Assembly (NCBI GenBank): GCA_900751785.1
Contig: CAADSM010000152.1
Coordinates: 1-64,000 of the forward strand
Reading direction: 5' to 3'
Origin: Lachnospiraceae bacterium
GTDB lineage: Bacteria; Bacillota; Clostridia; Lachnospirales; Lachnospiraceae
Length of the DNA: 64,000 nt
Shown here: one piece after another, positions 28,101 to 36,516 of the stretch
Layout: each line of letters opens with the position of its first letter
How positions within the stretch are numbered: position 1 is the stretch's first letter
Position numbers and translations under genes: made by a program
Notes under the pieces: generated by a model
What the model saw: only the letters and a program-made list of their open reading frames with translations
What the model was told of the DNA's origin: nothing
Database searches by the model: none

Positions 28101-30256
28101 CCGCCGTTGACATCATCTCTGATGATCAGCGTGTAGATAAATCCCGCCTTATATGCATTCACAAGCTGCTCATCCGGAAGGTCCAGCTGCGTCAGAGGCT
28201 CCAGACGATTATTCCAGTATTCCTTCATCTGAGCATAATTTTCATCGAAACTTCCCTGCTCTGCAATTTTTGCACTGTCAGGATAATCATATGTACCGCC
28301 GAAACGGTCAGCTCCTATTGCATAATCTCTGACAATTGTCTCTCCTGCGCTGATTCTTGCTGTACTTTCTGCTTCTTCGTTTAAAGGAATCAGATTGGAA
28401 GATACCCTCGGCAGATACTTTTCTTCCTCTGTCGTATTCGTCACAGTCATTCTTGAATATGCAATCTCGAAATCATTGCCGTCAATCGTATGCTTGTTGG
28501 CAAAATTCTCAACCTTATACTCCATTCCATCCTTCGTGTATTCGCTGACAAAACAGGGCAGATATCCTTCCGCATTGTACCATTTAATTTTTCCGGGAAT
28601 ATCCTTCACCCCGAATGTCACCATCTGGTTTCCATTGTCCCTCAGCTTATAGCTGCCGTCAATGTATGCGATCGGAGCGTCCTTGTCCCCTTCCCATCCG
28701 AAAGATGACGTCAGGCCGCTGTTGCTTTCATACATATAAGAGCCCATTGTCTCAGCCTTCAGGCAGCTCTCATATGCCTGTGTCAAGAATAGCAGCGCTG
28801 TATAGTATTCCGCATTTGTCGCTCCTGACTCGATCAGCTGCTCCGCGTTCCTGATCTCCGCTTCCAGCTGATTTGCATAGAACTCTTCGTAATCCGCCAG
28901 ATTGAGCGTTTTGGCTTCATCGATCTTTTCCTGAAGCAGAGCCTTATAATCGCTTAATGTCTGATTCTGCGACAGCGCTGCCGCCTGCAGATTAAAGTTG
29001 CCCCACTCATTGCTCTTCTTTTTGATCTGTCCTGTGACAGTCAGTCCTTTGCCTGCGGCGATTGAGACGGTATACACCTTGTTGATGCTGTCGCCGCCTG
29101 CGGTCAGCTCATTATTTTCATAAACGGGCGTATCTTCCCCATCCAGTATAATGGAGATAGCCGCATCCGCGTTCCACACACCGGAGACAAAGACAAGCTC
29201 CCTGTCATAATCAGCCGGATCGATCTTGAGCTCATAGCCTGCCGGTTCGGAAATATCGATTCCGACCGAATCAGTCTCGCCGTTTCTATAAGTAAACACA
29301 GCTCCTGTCGTATTATCGACGGCGGATTCTATCGGGGTTCCGTCTGTCCAGCTGTATTTTACCCTGGCATCATTCATGGTAGTCGTCTCGTCGTCACTCA
29401 ATTTGCTGAATGTAATCTGAGGCTCTGCATCTTTCTTTCGTACCGTCGTGCCCGTGCCTTCAGTATTTACCCCTTTCTCACCTTCAAAATGAATCCAGTC
29501 CACATCGCCCCGCTCTGTAAGATCAAGAGAGGGTACTGCGGAGACGTCCTGAACCTTCACCGAGATCGGAGACGGCTCCACTGTTTTGAGCGCAATTCCG
29601 CCAAGCGAGAGATTTCCGTCTTTATGTGTCTTTTCCTTTATTTTCGTTGTTACTGTCACCTCATTTCCCGGACGGACAGTAACCGTGTATTTATTCATCT
29701 CTGCCGTTCCGCCTGCAGTCAGTTCGGTGGTATATACCGGAGCTTCATTATCATTGACCGCTATTCCGATCTCAGCAGACGCCTGCCAGATGCCGGACAC
29801 AAAGGTCAGCGTTCTTGTCTCGTCTGCTGCCGGTATGATGATACGGTATCCGGCGTCCTCTTCTACAGCGCCGGTCTCAATTCCCCGATAATTGAATACA
29901 CCCGCATATGTATAATCGGTCTGCTCCGGTGTCGTATCCCCATCCGTCCATGTATATGCCATAGCCGAATCCTTTGCGGTCGACAGGGCACTGTCCGGAT
30001 CGAGATTTTCCCACTGGATTAGTCCTTCGCTGCCGCTCTTGCGGTTCACCTCACCGCCTGTGATATGGACCCAGTCGAGCGAACCTTCTTCTGTCAGATT
30101 AAGCACTGCCCCAGGCTCGACCTTCTCGATCACCGCTACCAGCGGATTCAGATCCGAATCTGCCTGCGCAGGCGCGGCAGAAGCCGTACTTGCTCCGGTC
30201 AGTCCCATTGCCGCACACAGCAGCAGGCTCAGGACTGATCTTCCACGTTTCTTCAT
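25142..30256 (-). CDS. Large secreted wall-anchored glycosidase-like protein with tandem N-terminal domains
   Basis: The 1704-residue protein has a signal peptide (about 1-28, ending STASAAPA). Two tandem beta-sandwich repeats of about 190 residues follow, each with an LDWVH/VDWIH motif and a TWTDG/SWTDG motif. A FIVAR-like helical repeat comes next. The central region (about 505-1130) has the six-hairpin (alpha/alpha toroid) glycosidase look, with acidic motifs NGYDEMFDHDTIGI and NWASMFLFGRWGWDGW. A further beta-sandwich, three FIVAR repeats and two Cys-containing LGH-type domains follow. The end is AVKTGD (1670-1675), a hydrophobic span and a basic tail. It overlaps the GH65 gene by four bases, so it should work in the same pathway, probably releasing sugars outside. 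The family is not one I can name, and no catalytic residue is proven. Confidence 0.8.
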   Translation of the reverse strand: MKKRGRSVLSLLLCAAMGLTGASTASAAPAQADSDLNPLVAVIEKVEPGAVLNLTEEGSLDWVHITGGEVNRKSGSEGLIQWENLDPDSALSTAKDSAMAYTWTDGDTTPEQTDYTYAGVFNYRGIETGAVEEDAGYRIIIPAADETRTLTFVSGIWQASAEIGIAVNDNEAPVYTTELTAGGTAEMNKYTVTVRPGNEVTVTTKIKEKTHKDGNLSLGGIALKTVEPSPISVKVQDVSAVPSLDLTERGDVDWIHFEGEKGVNTEGTGTTVRKKDAEPQITFSKLSDDETTTMNDARVKYSWTDGTPIESAVDNTTGAVFTYRNGETDSVGIDISEPAGYELKIDPADYDRELVFVSGVWNADAAISIILDGEDTPVYENNELTAGGDSINKVYTVSIAAGKGLTVTGQIKKKSNEWGNFNLQAAALSQNQTLSDYKALLQEKIDEAKTLNLADYEEFYANQLEAEIRNAEQLIESGATNAEYYTALLFLTQAYESCLKAETMGSYMYESNSGLTSSFGWEGDKDAPIAYIDGSYKLRDNGNQMVTFGVKDIPGKIKWYNAEGYLPCFVSEYTKDGMEYKVENFANKHTIDGNDFEIAYSRMTVTNTTEEEKYLPRVSSNLIPLNEEAESTARISAGETIVRDYAIGADRFGGTYDYPDSAKIAEQGSFDENYAQMKEYWNNRLEPLTQLDLPDEQLVNAYKAGFIYTLIIRDDVNGGKELHVGENGYDEMFDHDTIGIVASLLTEGDFTYAKEYLATLPAQLQYDDAKWKYSWPYALYLSKTGDYDFIEEKFDTIKTNTHNVETDRIDGGEGIIKRTNAIDSNGYWLIDNWAALAGLTTYQYLCDEMYEKYGSDIYQTESVWAQEEYDSLLAVVEDTQREMRETYDYPYLSIDMNVPTEQSARGDVRDGNWASMFLFGRWGWDGWLFGAEQEGSEMISLIDDTYTHGFERREEVSDTIYNFGGYPHGYYSSAYNAGYGSTALRGEEYRDAGIKAYQFMIENSMSGPFGWWEGVDYQSDSSPWDVAHAKGGGGSCQHMWGQSTATKVLIDSLVAEKIDEKIIIGRGVPQEWITAGESFSISNHVVEQGKKIGYSISTAEDGKTVTIEFAGDTTELPLSIELISFKNNIASVSGGFEYDEEAGIVTVPGGTKTVTVTLKEAYDAEEAEALEAADKRLKSAVSGASELDPSDYTTSSYTSVAQLVEEARTLLDNEERTSDEVNALAEKLEQAVESLITVHVDYAVVDTSTGKEGSAYRVGQVSDQYMRYQTFFANHTGSLQKVQVKVGQEGSNVSDLIVKIYSLQEDNMHLNEELASVQIPAEQADGIVSAVFENAPVLTEGEAYAILLTQEVPDNESVYVWTHVENTDPNMYSVKVSNNNGELRYTDETETIGTAWFRAVIANYTKSGLDELVQTAGGIDPEGYTKDTAAALQEALTQAQAVLEDADVDKETVMNAENALQTALDGLKERADISELNALIEECEDLDLSQYTEESAAVLQAVLSEAKELAADENLSVDEQPQVEEMIERLSQAKRDLVFIEKHEHHAVQVEAKDPACTEDGNIEYWYCDECGKCFSDAGCTEEINKADTVIKALGHDWESDYTIDKEPTETEDGQKSIHCSRCDEVKDIVVIPATGGNKDPENPDDPKDPGNSNGNNNGAGSKGDGGNNAVKTGDTTSASVYVLAAGLALAAAGAVCVKRKKNR

Positions 30257-33171
30257 CTTCTTTCCTCCTCTTCATTTTGTTCCACTAGTTTCTTTATATT
30301 TGCAATAGACAGTTCAGATGTACTCTGCAGGAAAAGATCCGGCCCTGCTTCTGCAGTCCCTTTCCCAATACCCACAGCAGTAATATGAGCCGCCTTGATT
30401 GCCCGTATTCCCGCGTCCGCATCCTCAAACCCAACGCACTCCCACGGCTGAAGCCCAAGATGCTCCATACAGTCTGTGAACACCTCCGGATCCGGTTTCG
30501 TATGTCTGATCTTCGCCGCATCCGCTATATAGTCAAACATATGCGTGATCCCAAGCCCGTCCAGCACAGTCCCGGCATTTTTGCTCGCCGACGCGACCGC
30601 AAGCAGTATCCCTCTTTCTTTTGCTTCCCGGAGAAACTCACTGACTCCCGGCAGGATATCCTTTGGCGTGATCTGCCGGATCAGCTCTTGATAATATTCA
30701 TTCTTCCGCTTCACATATTCTGCTTTTTCCATCTGCGTGAAACGTTCTTCCGCCTGATTCTCTTCCAGTATGATCTCAAAGGACTGCTCCCTGCTCACAC
30801 CCTTGAGCCGTTCGTTTATCTGCCGGTTGAATCGAAGTCCCAGCTCATCCGCAAGCTGCTTCCATGCCAGGAAATGATATTCCGCAGTATCCGTAAGCAC
30901 GCCGTCAAGATCAAAGAGAAAGCCTTTTACTTCCGCCGGTTCTTTCCGGACAGATACGCGGTTTCCCGCCGCAGATATCCTGTATTTCTTTCCTTTCCAT
31001 TTCACAGGCGCTTCTATGCTCTCAATAAATGACGGCATCTTCGGATTAAACCTGAGTTCATCGCTTTGATATCCCGGCGTCATCCCGAGGAAGCCCTGTA
31101 CCGCCATCTGCCACAGCGCTCCGCAGTTTGCTATATGGATGCCGTCCTCCGCGCCCCTGCGCGCAGGCTCCATATCTACAGCCAGCGTGCGGTCAAGGAA
31201 ATCTTCTGTCTCCTTATCCTTCCCCAGACGGTTCGCCGCAAGCGCATGCACAGCCGGAGAAAGTGAAGAATCATGTGTGGTCATCGGTTTATAATATTCG
31301 TATGCCGTTTCCAGCTGATGGTCTGTGAACGCTTCCGGGAAAAGGCTCATCAGGGCGATCGTATCCGCCTGCTTTATACACCGGCTTCGATAGATTTTCT
31401 CCTGAGAAGCATAATGCCCGAAAGCTCTTTTCTTCTCTTCCCAGAGACTTTCCATATCGATTTCAGCATAATCTTCAAAATCAGCACTCTGCAGATACAA
31501 GTCGCGCTTCTCGTCATAAGGGATTGGAAGAGATTCCGCTATCTCCCGGAACTTCTCCAGATCCCCCTTCGAGACACCCGTCGCTTCCAAAAGCTCCCTG
31601 TATCTCTCCGGTCTTGTGCCCTTCACAAATTCAAGCATTTCCAGAGCTGCTTCAAGGCTGTATTTCACCATATAATTCGTAAATCCATTGTCTCTTGTCA
31701 TCGGTGAATACTCATCCGGTCCCATCACATTGATAAGATGATATCGCCCGTCCCTGCCGAGGTCTGCCCGCTCTGTCCAAAACACAGCCGTCTCCAGCAG
31801 GACTTCCATCCCCTTATCAAACAGAAATTTCACATCTCCTGAGCTTTTGACATAGTGGACAATGCCAAAGGCAACATCTGCGGTAATATGTATCTCATTA
31901 TCCGCATATTCCCACAGAGAACATTGTTCTGTCCCCGTCAGTCCCGACTGCCACGGATAACGTGCTCCCCGGCAGTGATATCTGCGCGCATTCTCCCTGG
32001 CTCCGCCCAGCGTATGATACCGATATCCTGCCAGGCTCTGTGCCGACACAGGATCTGTATACAGATAAAACGGAAGAAGATACATCTCACTGTCCCAGAA
32101 ATATCTTCCATAATACGCCTCTCCTGCAAATCCTTTTGCACAGATCTGAATGCGGTCCTCCTCTTTTACAGCGCAGCGGAGAAGATGATAAATCGAAAAC
32201 CGAAGGCCATCCTGCAGTTTTCTGCAGCCTGTGATCTTAATATCCGAATCTCTCCATCTCTTCTCCCAGATCTCACTGCTCGCACTGAGCAGTTCCTCAT
32301 AGCTGATACCATCCACCTGTTCAAGACACTGCTCTATCGCTTTTGCATGATCAGCACATCTGTCCCTGGAACATCCTATCGCACTGTACTTGAGCAGCTC
32401 CGTGCTTTCTTCAAGCATTCCTTCATACTGCACGGAAACCTCACTCTCTGTCCTGTTCTCTGAATACTGTTCCACGTTCATGCCGCTCAGACGGTTTCTG
32501 CTCATTATAGATACCGACTCACCTGCATCTGTCTTTACAGTGATTCCTTCCGTGCCATTCACAACAAACGGACAGCATTCTGTAAAATGCCTGTACCCGT
32601 TCGTCGTAACACTTCCGTCTATCCCGCTGATGATTTTGATCCTGGGATTTCCTTTCTGCGGATCCAGCTTGATTTTCTGTACGAACAGGTGCTTCTCCTT
32701 CATACTTGCAAAACGTGAAAACTCGGCTCGAATCTCATTTCCGCCGGCAGTGATCCATGTAAATGACCTTTTGAGCTCCCCGTTTTTCATATTCAGTACT
32801 CGCCGGCAGTCCCGGATCCGGCTGCTCATCATATCCAGCCGTTCCCCGTCAGCTGTGATCTGCACTTCTATGAAATACGGAAGATTAATGATCACCTCTT
32901 CAAGAAAAGGATGTTTTCCCATGATCAGCGGCAGGGAGGGGCCCTGCTTCGACAGCGGATGCCTCTGTATCTCCGTCGTGACACTTTTCATCGTCCGGGT
33001 GTATATCTCATCCTGGGGCGCTGCCTCCAGCCCTTCTTCAAAACTTCCTCTCACATGGAAATACCCGTTTCCCTGAGCAAATATACCTTCATAGTATTTA
33101 TTTTCTTCCGGTTTAAATTCATCCTGTATGATCTCAAACCCGTCGATCTTTAAAAATCTGTTTTCCGTCAT
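30253..33171 (-). CDS. GH65-type alpha-glucoside phosphorylase fused to beta-phosphoglucomutase
   Basis: The 972-residue cytoplasmic protein joins two enzymes usually encoded apart. Residues 1 to about 745 form a GH65 enzyme: YFWDSEMYLLPF and the catalytic-acid segment INVMGPDEYSPMTRDNGFTN are clear, matching kojibiose, nigerose, maltose or trehalose phosphorylases. From residue 748 a HAD phosphatase-type mutase follows: FLFDLDGVLTDTAEYH gives the nucleophile D754 and acid/base D756, with GVSREQSF, VASASKNAG and GFEDADAGI as later motifs. Inverting GH65 phosphorylases release beta-glucose 1-phosphate, exactly what this mutase uses, so the fusion passes the product on. The specific disaccharide is unknown. 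GH65 also contains hydrolases, but the mutase argues for phosphorolysis. Confidence 0.93.
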   Translation of the reverse strand: MTENRFLKIDGFEIIQDEFKPEENKYYEGIFAQGNGYFHVRGSFEEGLEAAPQDEIYTRTMKSVTTEIQRHPLSKQGPSLPLIMGKHPFLEEVIINLPYFIEVQITADGERLDMMSSRIRDCRRVLNMKNGELKRSFTWITAGGNEIRAEFSRFASMKEKHLFVQKIKLDPQKGNPRIKIISGIDGSVTTNGYRHFTECCPFVVNGTEGITVKTDAGESVSIMSRNRLSGMNVEQYSENRTESEVSVQYEGMLEESTELLKYSAIGCSRDRCADHAKAIEQCLEQVDGISYEELLSASSEIWEKRWRDSDIKITGCRKLQDGLRFSIYHLLRCAVKEEDRIQICAKGFAGEAYYGRYFWDSEMYLLPFYLYTDPVSAQSLAGYRYHTLGGARENARRYHCRGARYPWQSGLTGTEQCSLWEYADNEIHITADVAFGIVHYVKSSGDVKFLFDKGMEVLLETAVFWTERADLGRDGRYHLINVMGPDEYSPMTRDNGFTNYMVKYSLEAALEMLEFVKGTRPERYRELLEATGVSKGDLEKFREIAESLPIPYDEKRDLYLQSADFEDYAEIDMESLWEEKKRAFGHYASQEKIYRSRCIKQADTIALMSLFPEAFTDHQLETAYEYYKPMTTHDSSLSPAVHALAANRLGKDKETEDFLDRTLAVDMEPARRGAEDGIHIANCGALWQMAVQGFLGMTPGYQSDELRFNPKMPSFIESIEAPVKWKGKKYRISAAGNRVSVRKEPAEVKGFLFDLDGVLTDTAEYHFLAWKQLADELGLRFNRQINERLKGVSREQSFEIILEENQAEERFTQMEKAEYVKRKNEYYQELIRQITPKDILPGVSEFLREAKERGILLAVASASKNAGTVLDGLGITHMFDYIADAAKIRHTKPDPEVFTDCMEHLGLQPWECVGFEDADAGIRAIKAAHITAVGIGKGTAEAGPDLFLQSTSELSIANIKKLVEQNEEEERR

Positions 33172-33189
33172 TCTGTCGTCCCCCGCGCC

Positions 33190-34011
33190 TTATTCTTTTA
33201 CAGAGCCTGCCGCCAGACCTGAGATCACCTGTTTCTGCATCAGTAAGTAGACGATAATGCTTGGAACCGTGACAAGCACTGTAGCGGCAAACATCGCACC
33301 GTAATCACTTGCAAAAGAGCTTTTGAAATAGTACAGAGCGATCGGAAGAGTCCTCTTCTCCGTTCCTGTCGTCAATGTCAGAGCAAACTGAAATTCATTC
33401 CAGCACATCAGGAACTGCAGCACTCCCGCCGTAGCAAACGCAGGTCTTGTAAGCGGAAGTATGATCTGGGCAAAAGTACGGAAAAATCCTGCCCCATCGA
33501 TGTACGCCGCCTCTTCCAGTGTGGGAGAGATCGTTTTATAATAGCTCATCATAATGTACAGTGTAGTCGGCATTCCCAGCGCCGCATAGACAATGATCAG
33601 GCCGGTCCGTGTATCATAAAGATTTGCCATATTCAATGTCTGATAGAGCGGCTGAAGAAGCGCCGCTCCGGGAATCACGAGTGCCGCTGAAAAAAGCATC
33701 GTGATCAGTCCCTTGAACCGGAACCTGCACCGTACCAGAACATAGGCTGCCATACTGAATACAAGCAGATTCAGCACGGTTCCCACCACTGATATAATGA
33801 TGCTGTTCTTGTAAAACGTCGCCAGCGGGGCAATCTCAAACGCTTTCACATAATTATCCAGCTGCAGACCGTTCGGATATCCTATGACCGAAGACATGAT
33901 CTCCGCATTCCCCTTAAATGAGGAAGAAAGCACCCACAGAAATGGGACGATTGATATGATCACGATAAAGATCAAAAAGACTGCTGTCAGTATTTTTCGT
34001 ATTATCTTCAT
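33190..34011 (-). CDS. Carbohydrate ABC transporter permease (MalG/CUT1 type)
   Basis: The 273-residue inner-membrane permease has six hydrophobic spans. The cytoplasmic EAA loop that docks the ATPase reads EEAAYIDGAGFFRTFAQIILP. The ending QKQVISGLAAGSVKE is characteristic of CUT1 MalG-like subunits. AGGAGG lies six bases before the ATG at 34011. The ATPase is not encoded in this locus, so a shared MsmK-type ATPase from elsewhere is implied. It forms one unit with its partner permease and the binding protein. Confidence 0.93.
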   Translation of the reverse strand: MKIIRKILTAVFLIFIVIISIVPFLWVLSSSFKGNAEIMSSVIGYPNGLQLDNYVKAFEIAPLATFYKNSIIISVVGTVLNLLVFSMAAYVLVRCRFRFKGLITMLFSAALVIPGAALLQPLYQTLNMANLYDTRTGLIIVYAALGMPTTLYIMMSYYKTISPTLEEAAYIDGAGFFRTFAQIILPLTRPAFATAGVLQFLMCWNEFQFALTLTTGTEKRTLPIALYYFKSSFASDYGAMFAATVLVTVPSIIVYLLMQKQVISGLAAGSVKE

Positions 34012-34021
34012 GTCTTTCCTC

Positions 34022-34918
34022 CTACTCTTTATCCATTCTGTAGATTCCGCGGATCAGGCCCACGACCACAAGTCCGATGGCGATCAATATCACGCCCTGT
34101 GCGTTTGCCAGCCCGTAGTTGTTATCGGTAAGCGCTGTCTGATACAGATACATCGGCATATTCATTGTTTTTCCTGCCGGTCCGCCGTTTGTCGTCATCA
34201 TGATGATATCCAGCTTCTGGAGCATACTTGTCGCCGCCAGGACTGTCGCTGTCCCGATGATGTTCCTCATCAGCGGAAGCACGATCTTGATGTCGATCTG
34301 AAAATCTGTCGCTCCGTCCACTCTTGCAGCCTCATAGATATCTTCGGGAATAGATGCCATCTCCGCCATCACAAGGATCGTTACCAGCCCTGCATAAGGA
34401 AGCCAGGTCAGTGTGACTGAGAAAAACGCTGTATCTGCTCCCAGGAACCAGTTCTGAGAAAAATCTGTCCCTGTTACCATCCGGATGATATTATTCACCA
34501 TGCCAAATTGAGGATTCATAATGCACAGGAAGAGCATTCCGAGAGCCGCACTGGAAATAATATTGGGGATCATAAATACCCCTCTCATAAAATTCGTATA
34601 CCACTTTCTCCTTCTCAGGATCAGCGCCAGCGTCGTACCAATGCACACATGGACTGTTGACTGCAACAAAATCCAGATAACCGTATTAATGATGCTTTGC
34701 TGAAATTCCGTATCTTCTGTAAAAAGGTATATGTAATTTTTCAATCCTGCGAACACCGGATCTGTCCCTATCGTCCAGTCAGTGAACGATGTCACGCCAA
34801 GCTGCACGATCGAGATAAGAAAGATAAATACAAAGAGCAGCAGCCCCGGCGCCAGAAAGATCACGATCCATTTTTTCTTTTTTGTCATCTTTCGATTCAT
34901 TCCTTTCTGTTTCAGCAT
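34022..34918 (-). CDS. Carbohydrate ABC transporter permease (MalF/CUT1 type)
   Basis: The 298-residue inner-membrane permease has a cytoplasmic EAA loop EDIYEAARVDGATDFQIDIK and the typical VGLIRGIYRMDKE ending. Two starts are possible. The ATG at 34918 gives the full reading but lacks a visible ribosome-binding site; the ATG at 34888 (MTKKKKWIVIFLAPG) has AAAGGA 12 bases upstream and starts right before the first transmembrane segment. I keep the longer reading. It is ten bases from the next permease. A hairpin between it and the binding-protein gene would let less message through. Confidence 0.92.
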   Translation of the reverse strand: MLKQKGMNRKMTKKKKWIVIFLAPGLLLFVFIFLISIVQLGVTSFTDWTIGTDPVFAGLKNYIYLFTEDTEFQQSIINTVIWILLQSTVHVCIGTTLALILRRRKWYTNFMRGVFMIPNIISSAALGMLFLCIMNPQFGMVNNIIRMVTGTDFSQNWFLGADTAFFSVTLTWLPYAGLVTILVMAEMASIPEDIYEAARVDGATDFQIDIKIVLPLMRNIIGTATVLAATSMLQKLDIIMMTTNGGPAGKTMNMPMYLYQTALTDNNYGLANAQGVILIAIGLVVVGLIRGIYRMDKE

Positions 34919-34921
34919 TTT

Positions 34922-34973
34922 CTAAAAAATTTAAGCTTCATCATTTGCATTTAAACGACGAAGCTTAAATTTT
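34922..34973 (-). terminator. Intercistronic hairpin after the sugar-binding protein gene
   Basis: A perfect 14-base stem (34926-34939 with 34960-34973) is followed on the minus strand by a short T run. It lies between the binding-protein gene and the permeases. Such a partial terminator or mRNA 3' stabiliser commonly gives more binding protein than permease. Confidence 0.7.
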
Positions 34974-34991
34974 ATTCTGCGATGATGCTGT

Positions 34992-36302
34992 TTACTTTGT
35001 CTTGGCCGCCGCTTCTGTCAGTTTTGCCGCCATATCCTCGGGCGTCAGGTTGCCTGCTGCCAGATCCGGATAATATGCGGAGAACGCCTCGATCGTGCTC
35101 GCCACTGCTGTATTATCGATATTGTTGAAATCCCATGTATTAGAGTTGCTCATTTCTACAAGCTCTGCGATAAGAGGATTAGCTTCTACAAATTCATCCG
35201 ACATCTCCACCTGATCTGTAAGCGGAAGAGCTCCACTTTCCTCAAGGAAAATCTCCTGGGCTCTCTTGCCAGTCTTAAATTTGAAAAATTCAAGCGCTGC
35301 CTCCTGAACCTCCTCGTCCTCACCGTTTGTACAGAGAACATATCCGACCTCGTACTGTTCGATCAGTCCGCTCTCAGGATATGCCGCAACTCCAATCTTA
35401 TCTTTCAGCTCCGGAAGTGTCTTCTCCGGGTCATCAAAGTCTGCTGTCATCCATGTACCGTTTGCGATCATTGCTGTCTTGCCCTGCTCAAAGTTGTTCA
35501 TTGCGTTCGCCGCAAGCGCTCCCACTGCATCGCTGGTCGTATATTCTGCCAGGCATTCCTGGATCATTCCCAAAGCTTTGATAAACGATTCATTTTCGTA
35601 GGATTCCGGATGGAAGGTATTCATAAATTCATTTCCTTCCTCTCCGTCAGTACCGGTCATAGCTGCAAGCCAGAGATTAGTCGTCCAGCAGTTTTCACCT
35701 GTCATCAGTGCAAGCGGAGTATATCCTGCTGCCTTCAACTTTTCATTGTTTGACATGAACTCGTCCCATGTCTCAGCAGGCTTGATCCCCACTGCATCGA
35801 ACATTTCTTTGTTATAAAAATATCCGATGACCTGTTTTGCGTTAGCGATAGAATACAGAGCGTCGCCATCCTTGTTATACTCGATCGCGCCTTCTCCAAC
35901 CGTTTCTTTCCACTCAGGGTCTTCTTCCAGCAGAGGCATAAGGTCTACCGCCTGTCCGTTCTTTACTGCAAGTTCACGGATGCCTTCTTTTCCCATCACC
36001 ACATCAGGAAGTGCATTAGATGCTGCCAGTGTCTTCATTTTGTCAACATACGCTGAATCACTTGGTAATTCTTCAATATTTACTTTTATTTTTCCTTCGT
36101 ACTCTTTGTTAAATTCTTCGATCACCTTCTTTTCAGCCTCTGCTGACTGATGTGTTCCAACCATAAACGTAGCATAATCGATCTCGACCGGTCCGTCTCC
36201 GTCGCTCCCAGAATTGTTGTCTTCACCGCTGGATCCGCATGCTGCCATGGATAAGGTCATACATCCGACAAGCAGTAGTGCAGCAAGTTTTTTCAGTTTC
36301 AT
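34992..36302 (-). CDS. Sugar ABC transporter substrate-binding lipoprotein (CUT1)
   Basis: The 436-residue secreted lipoprotein starts MKLKKLAALLLVG, with the lipobox SMAACGSSG (Cys near residue 22). The mature part is a family 1 sugar-binding protein: KIKVNIEELPSDSAYVDKM, a DVVMGKEGIRELAV segment and many acidic and aromatic residues typical of the maltose-type group. The start is ATG at 36302 after AGGAGGG; a longer in-frame extension is not supported. It likely captures the oligosaccharide that the downstream GH65 fusion cleaves. The TATAAT box at 36334-36339 is a possible -10, without a good -35. Confidence 0.93.
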   Translation of the reverse strand: MKLKKLAALLLVGCMTLSMAACGSSGEDNNSGSDGDGPVEIDYATFMVGTHQSAEAEKKVIEEFNKEYEGKIKVNIEELPSDSAYVDKMKTLAASNALPDVVMGKEGIRELAVKNGQAVDLMPLLEEDPEWKETVGEGAIEYNKDGDALYSIANAKQVIGYFYNKEMFDAVGIKPAETWDEFMSNNEKLKAAGYTPLALMTGENCWTTNLWLAAMTGTDGEEGNEFMNTFHPESYENESFIKALGMIQECLAEYTTSDAVGALAANAMNNFEQGKTAMIANGTWMTADFDDPEKTLPELKDKIGVAAYPESGLIEQYEVGYVLCTNGEDEEVQEAALEFFKFKTGKRAQEIFLEESGALPLTDQVEMSDEFVEANPLIAELVEMSNSNTWDFNNIDNTAVASTIEAFSAYYPDLAAGNLTPEDMAAKLTEAAAKTK

Positions 36303-36474
36303 CTTTTTCCCTCCTTGTTTTTTTGTTGATATGATTATAGCTTTCACCGGCGGTATAAATACATTCACTATTCTGACCTCTGCTTGTCTAAATCTTACCT
36401 TTTTTGGGCCTTTATTTCGTTTACAGCGCAAAAACTATAAGGATTTTTGCTTATCTTGTAATATTTTTACCCGC

Positions 36475-36501
36475 AAAAAAACGGACCGCTTACGCGGCCC
36501 G
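36475..36501 (-). terminator. Terminator after the response regulator gene
   Basis: An eight-base stem (36482-36489 with 36494-36501, one G-U pair, GTAA loop) precedes seven Ts on the minus strand. It isolates the two-component pair from the sugar transport operon. Confidence 0.88.
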
Positions 36502-36516
36502 CTCATTTCTGTCAGC

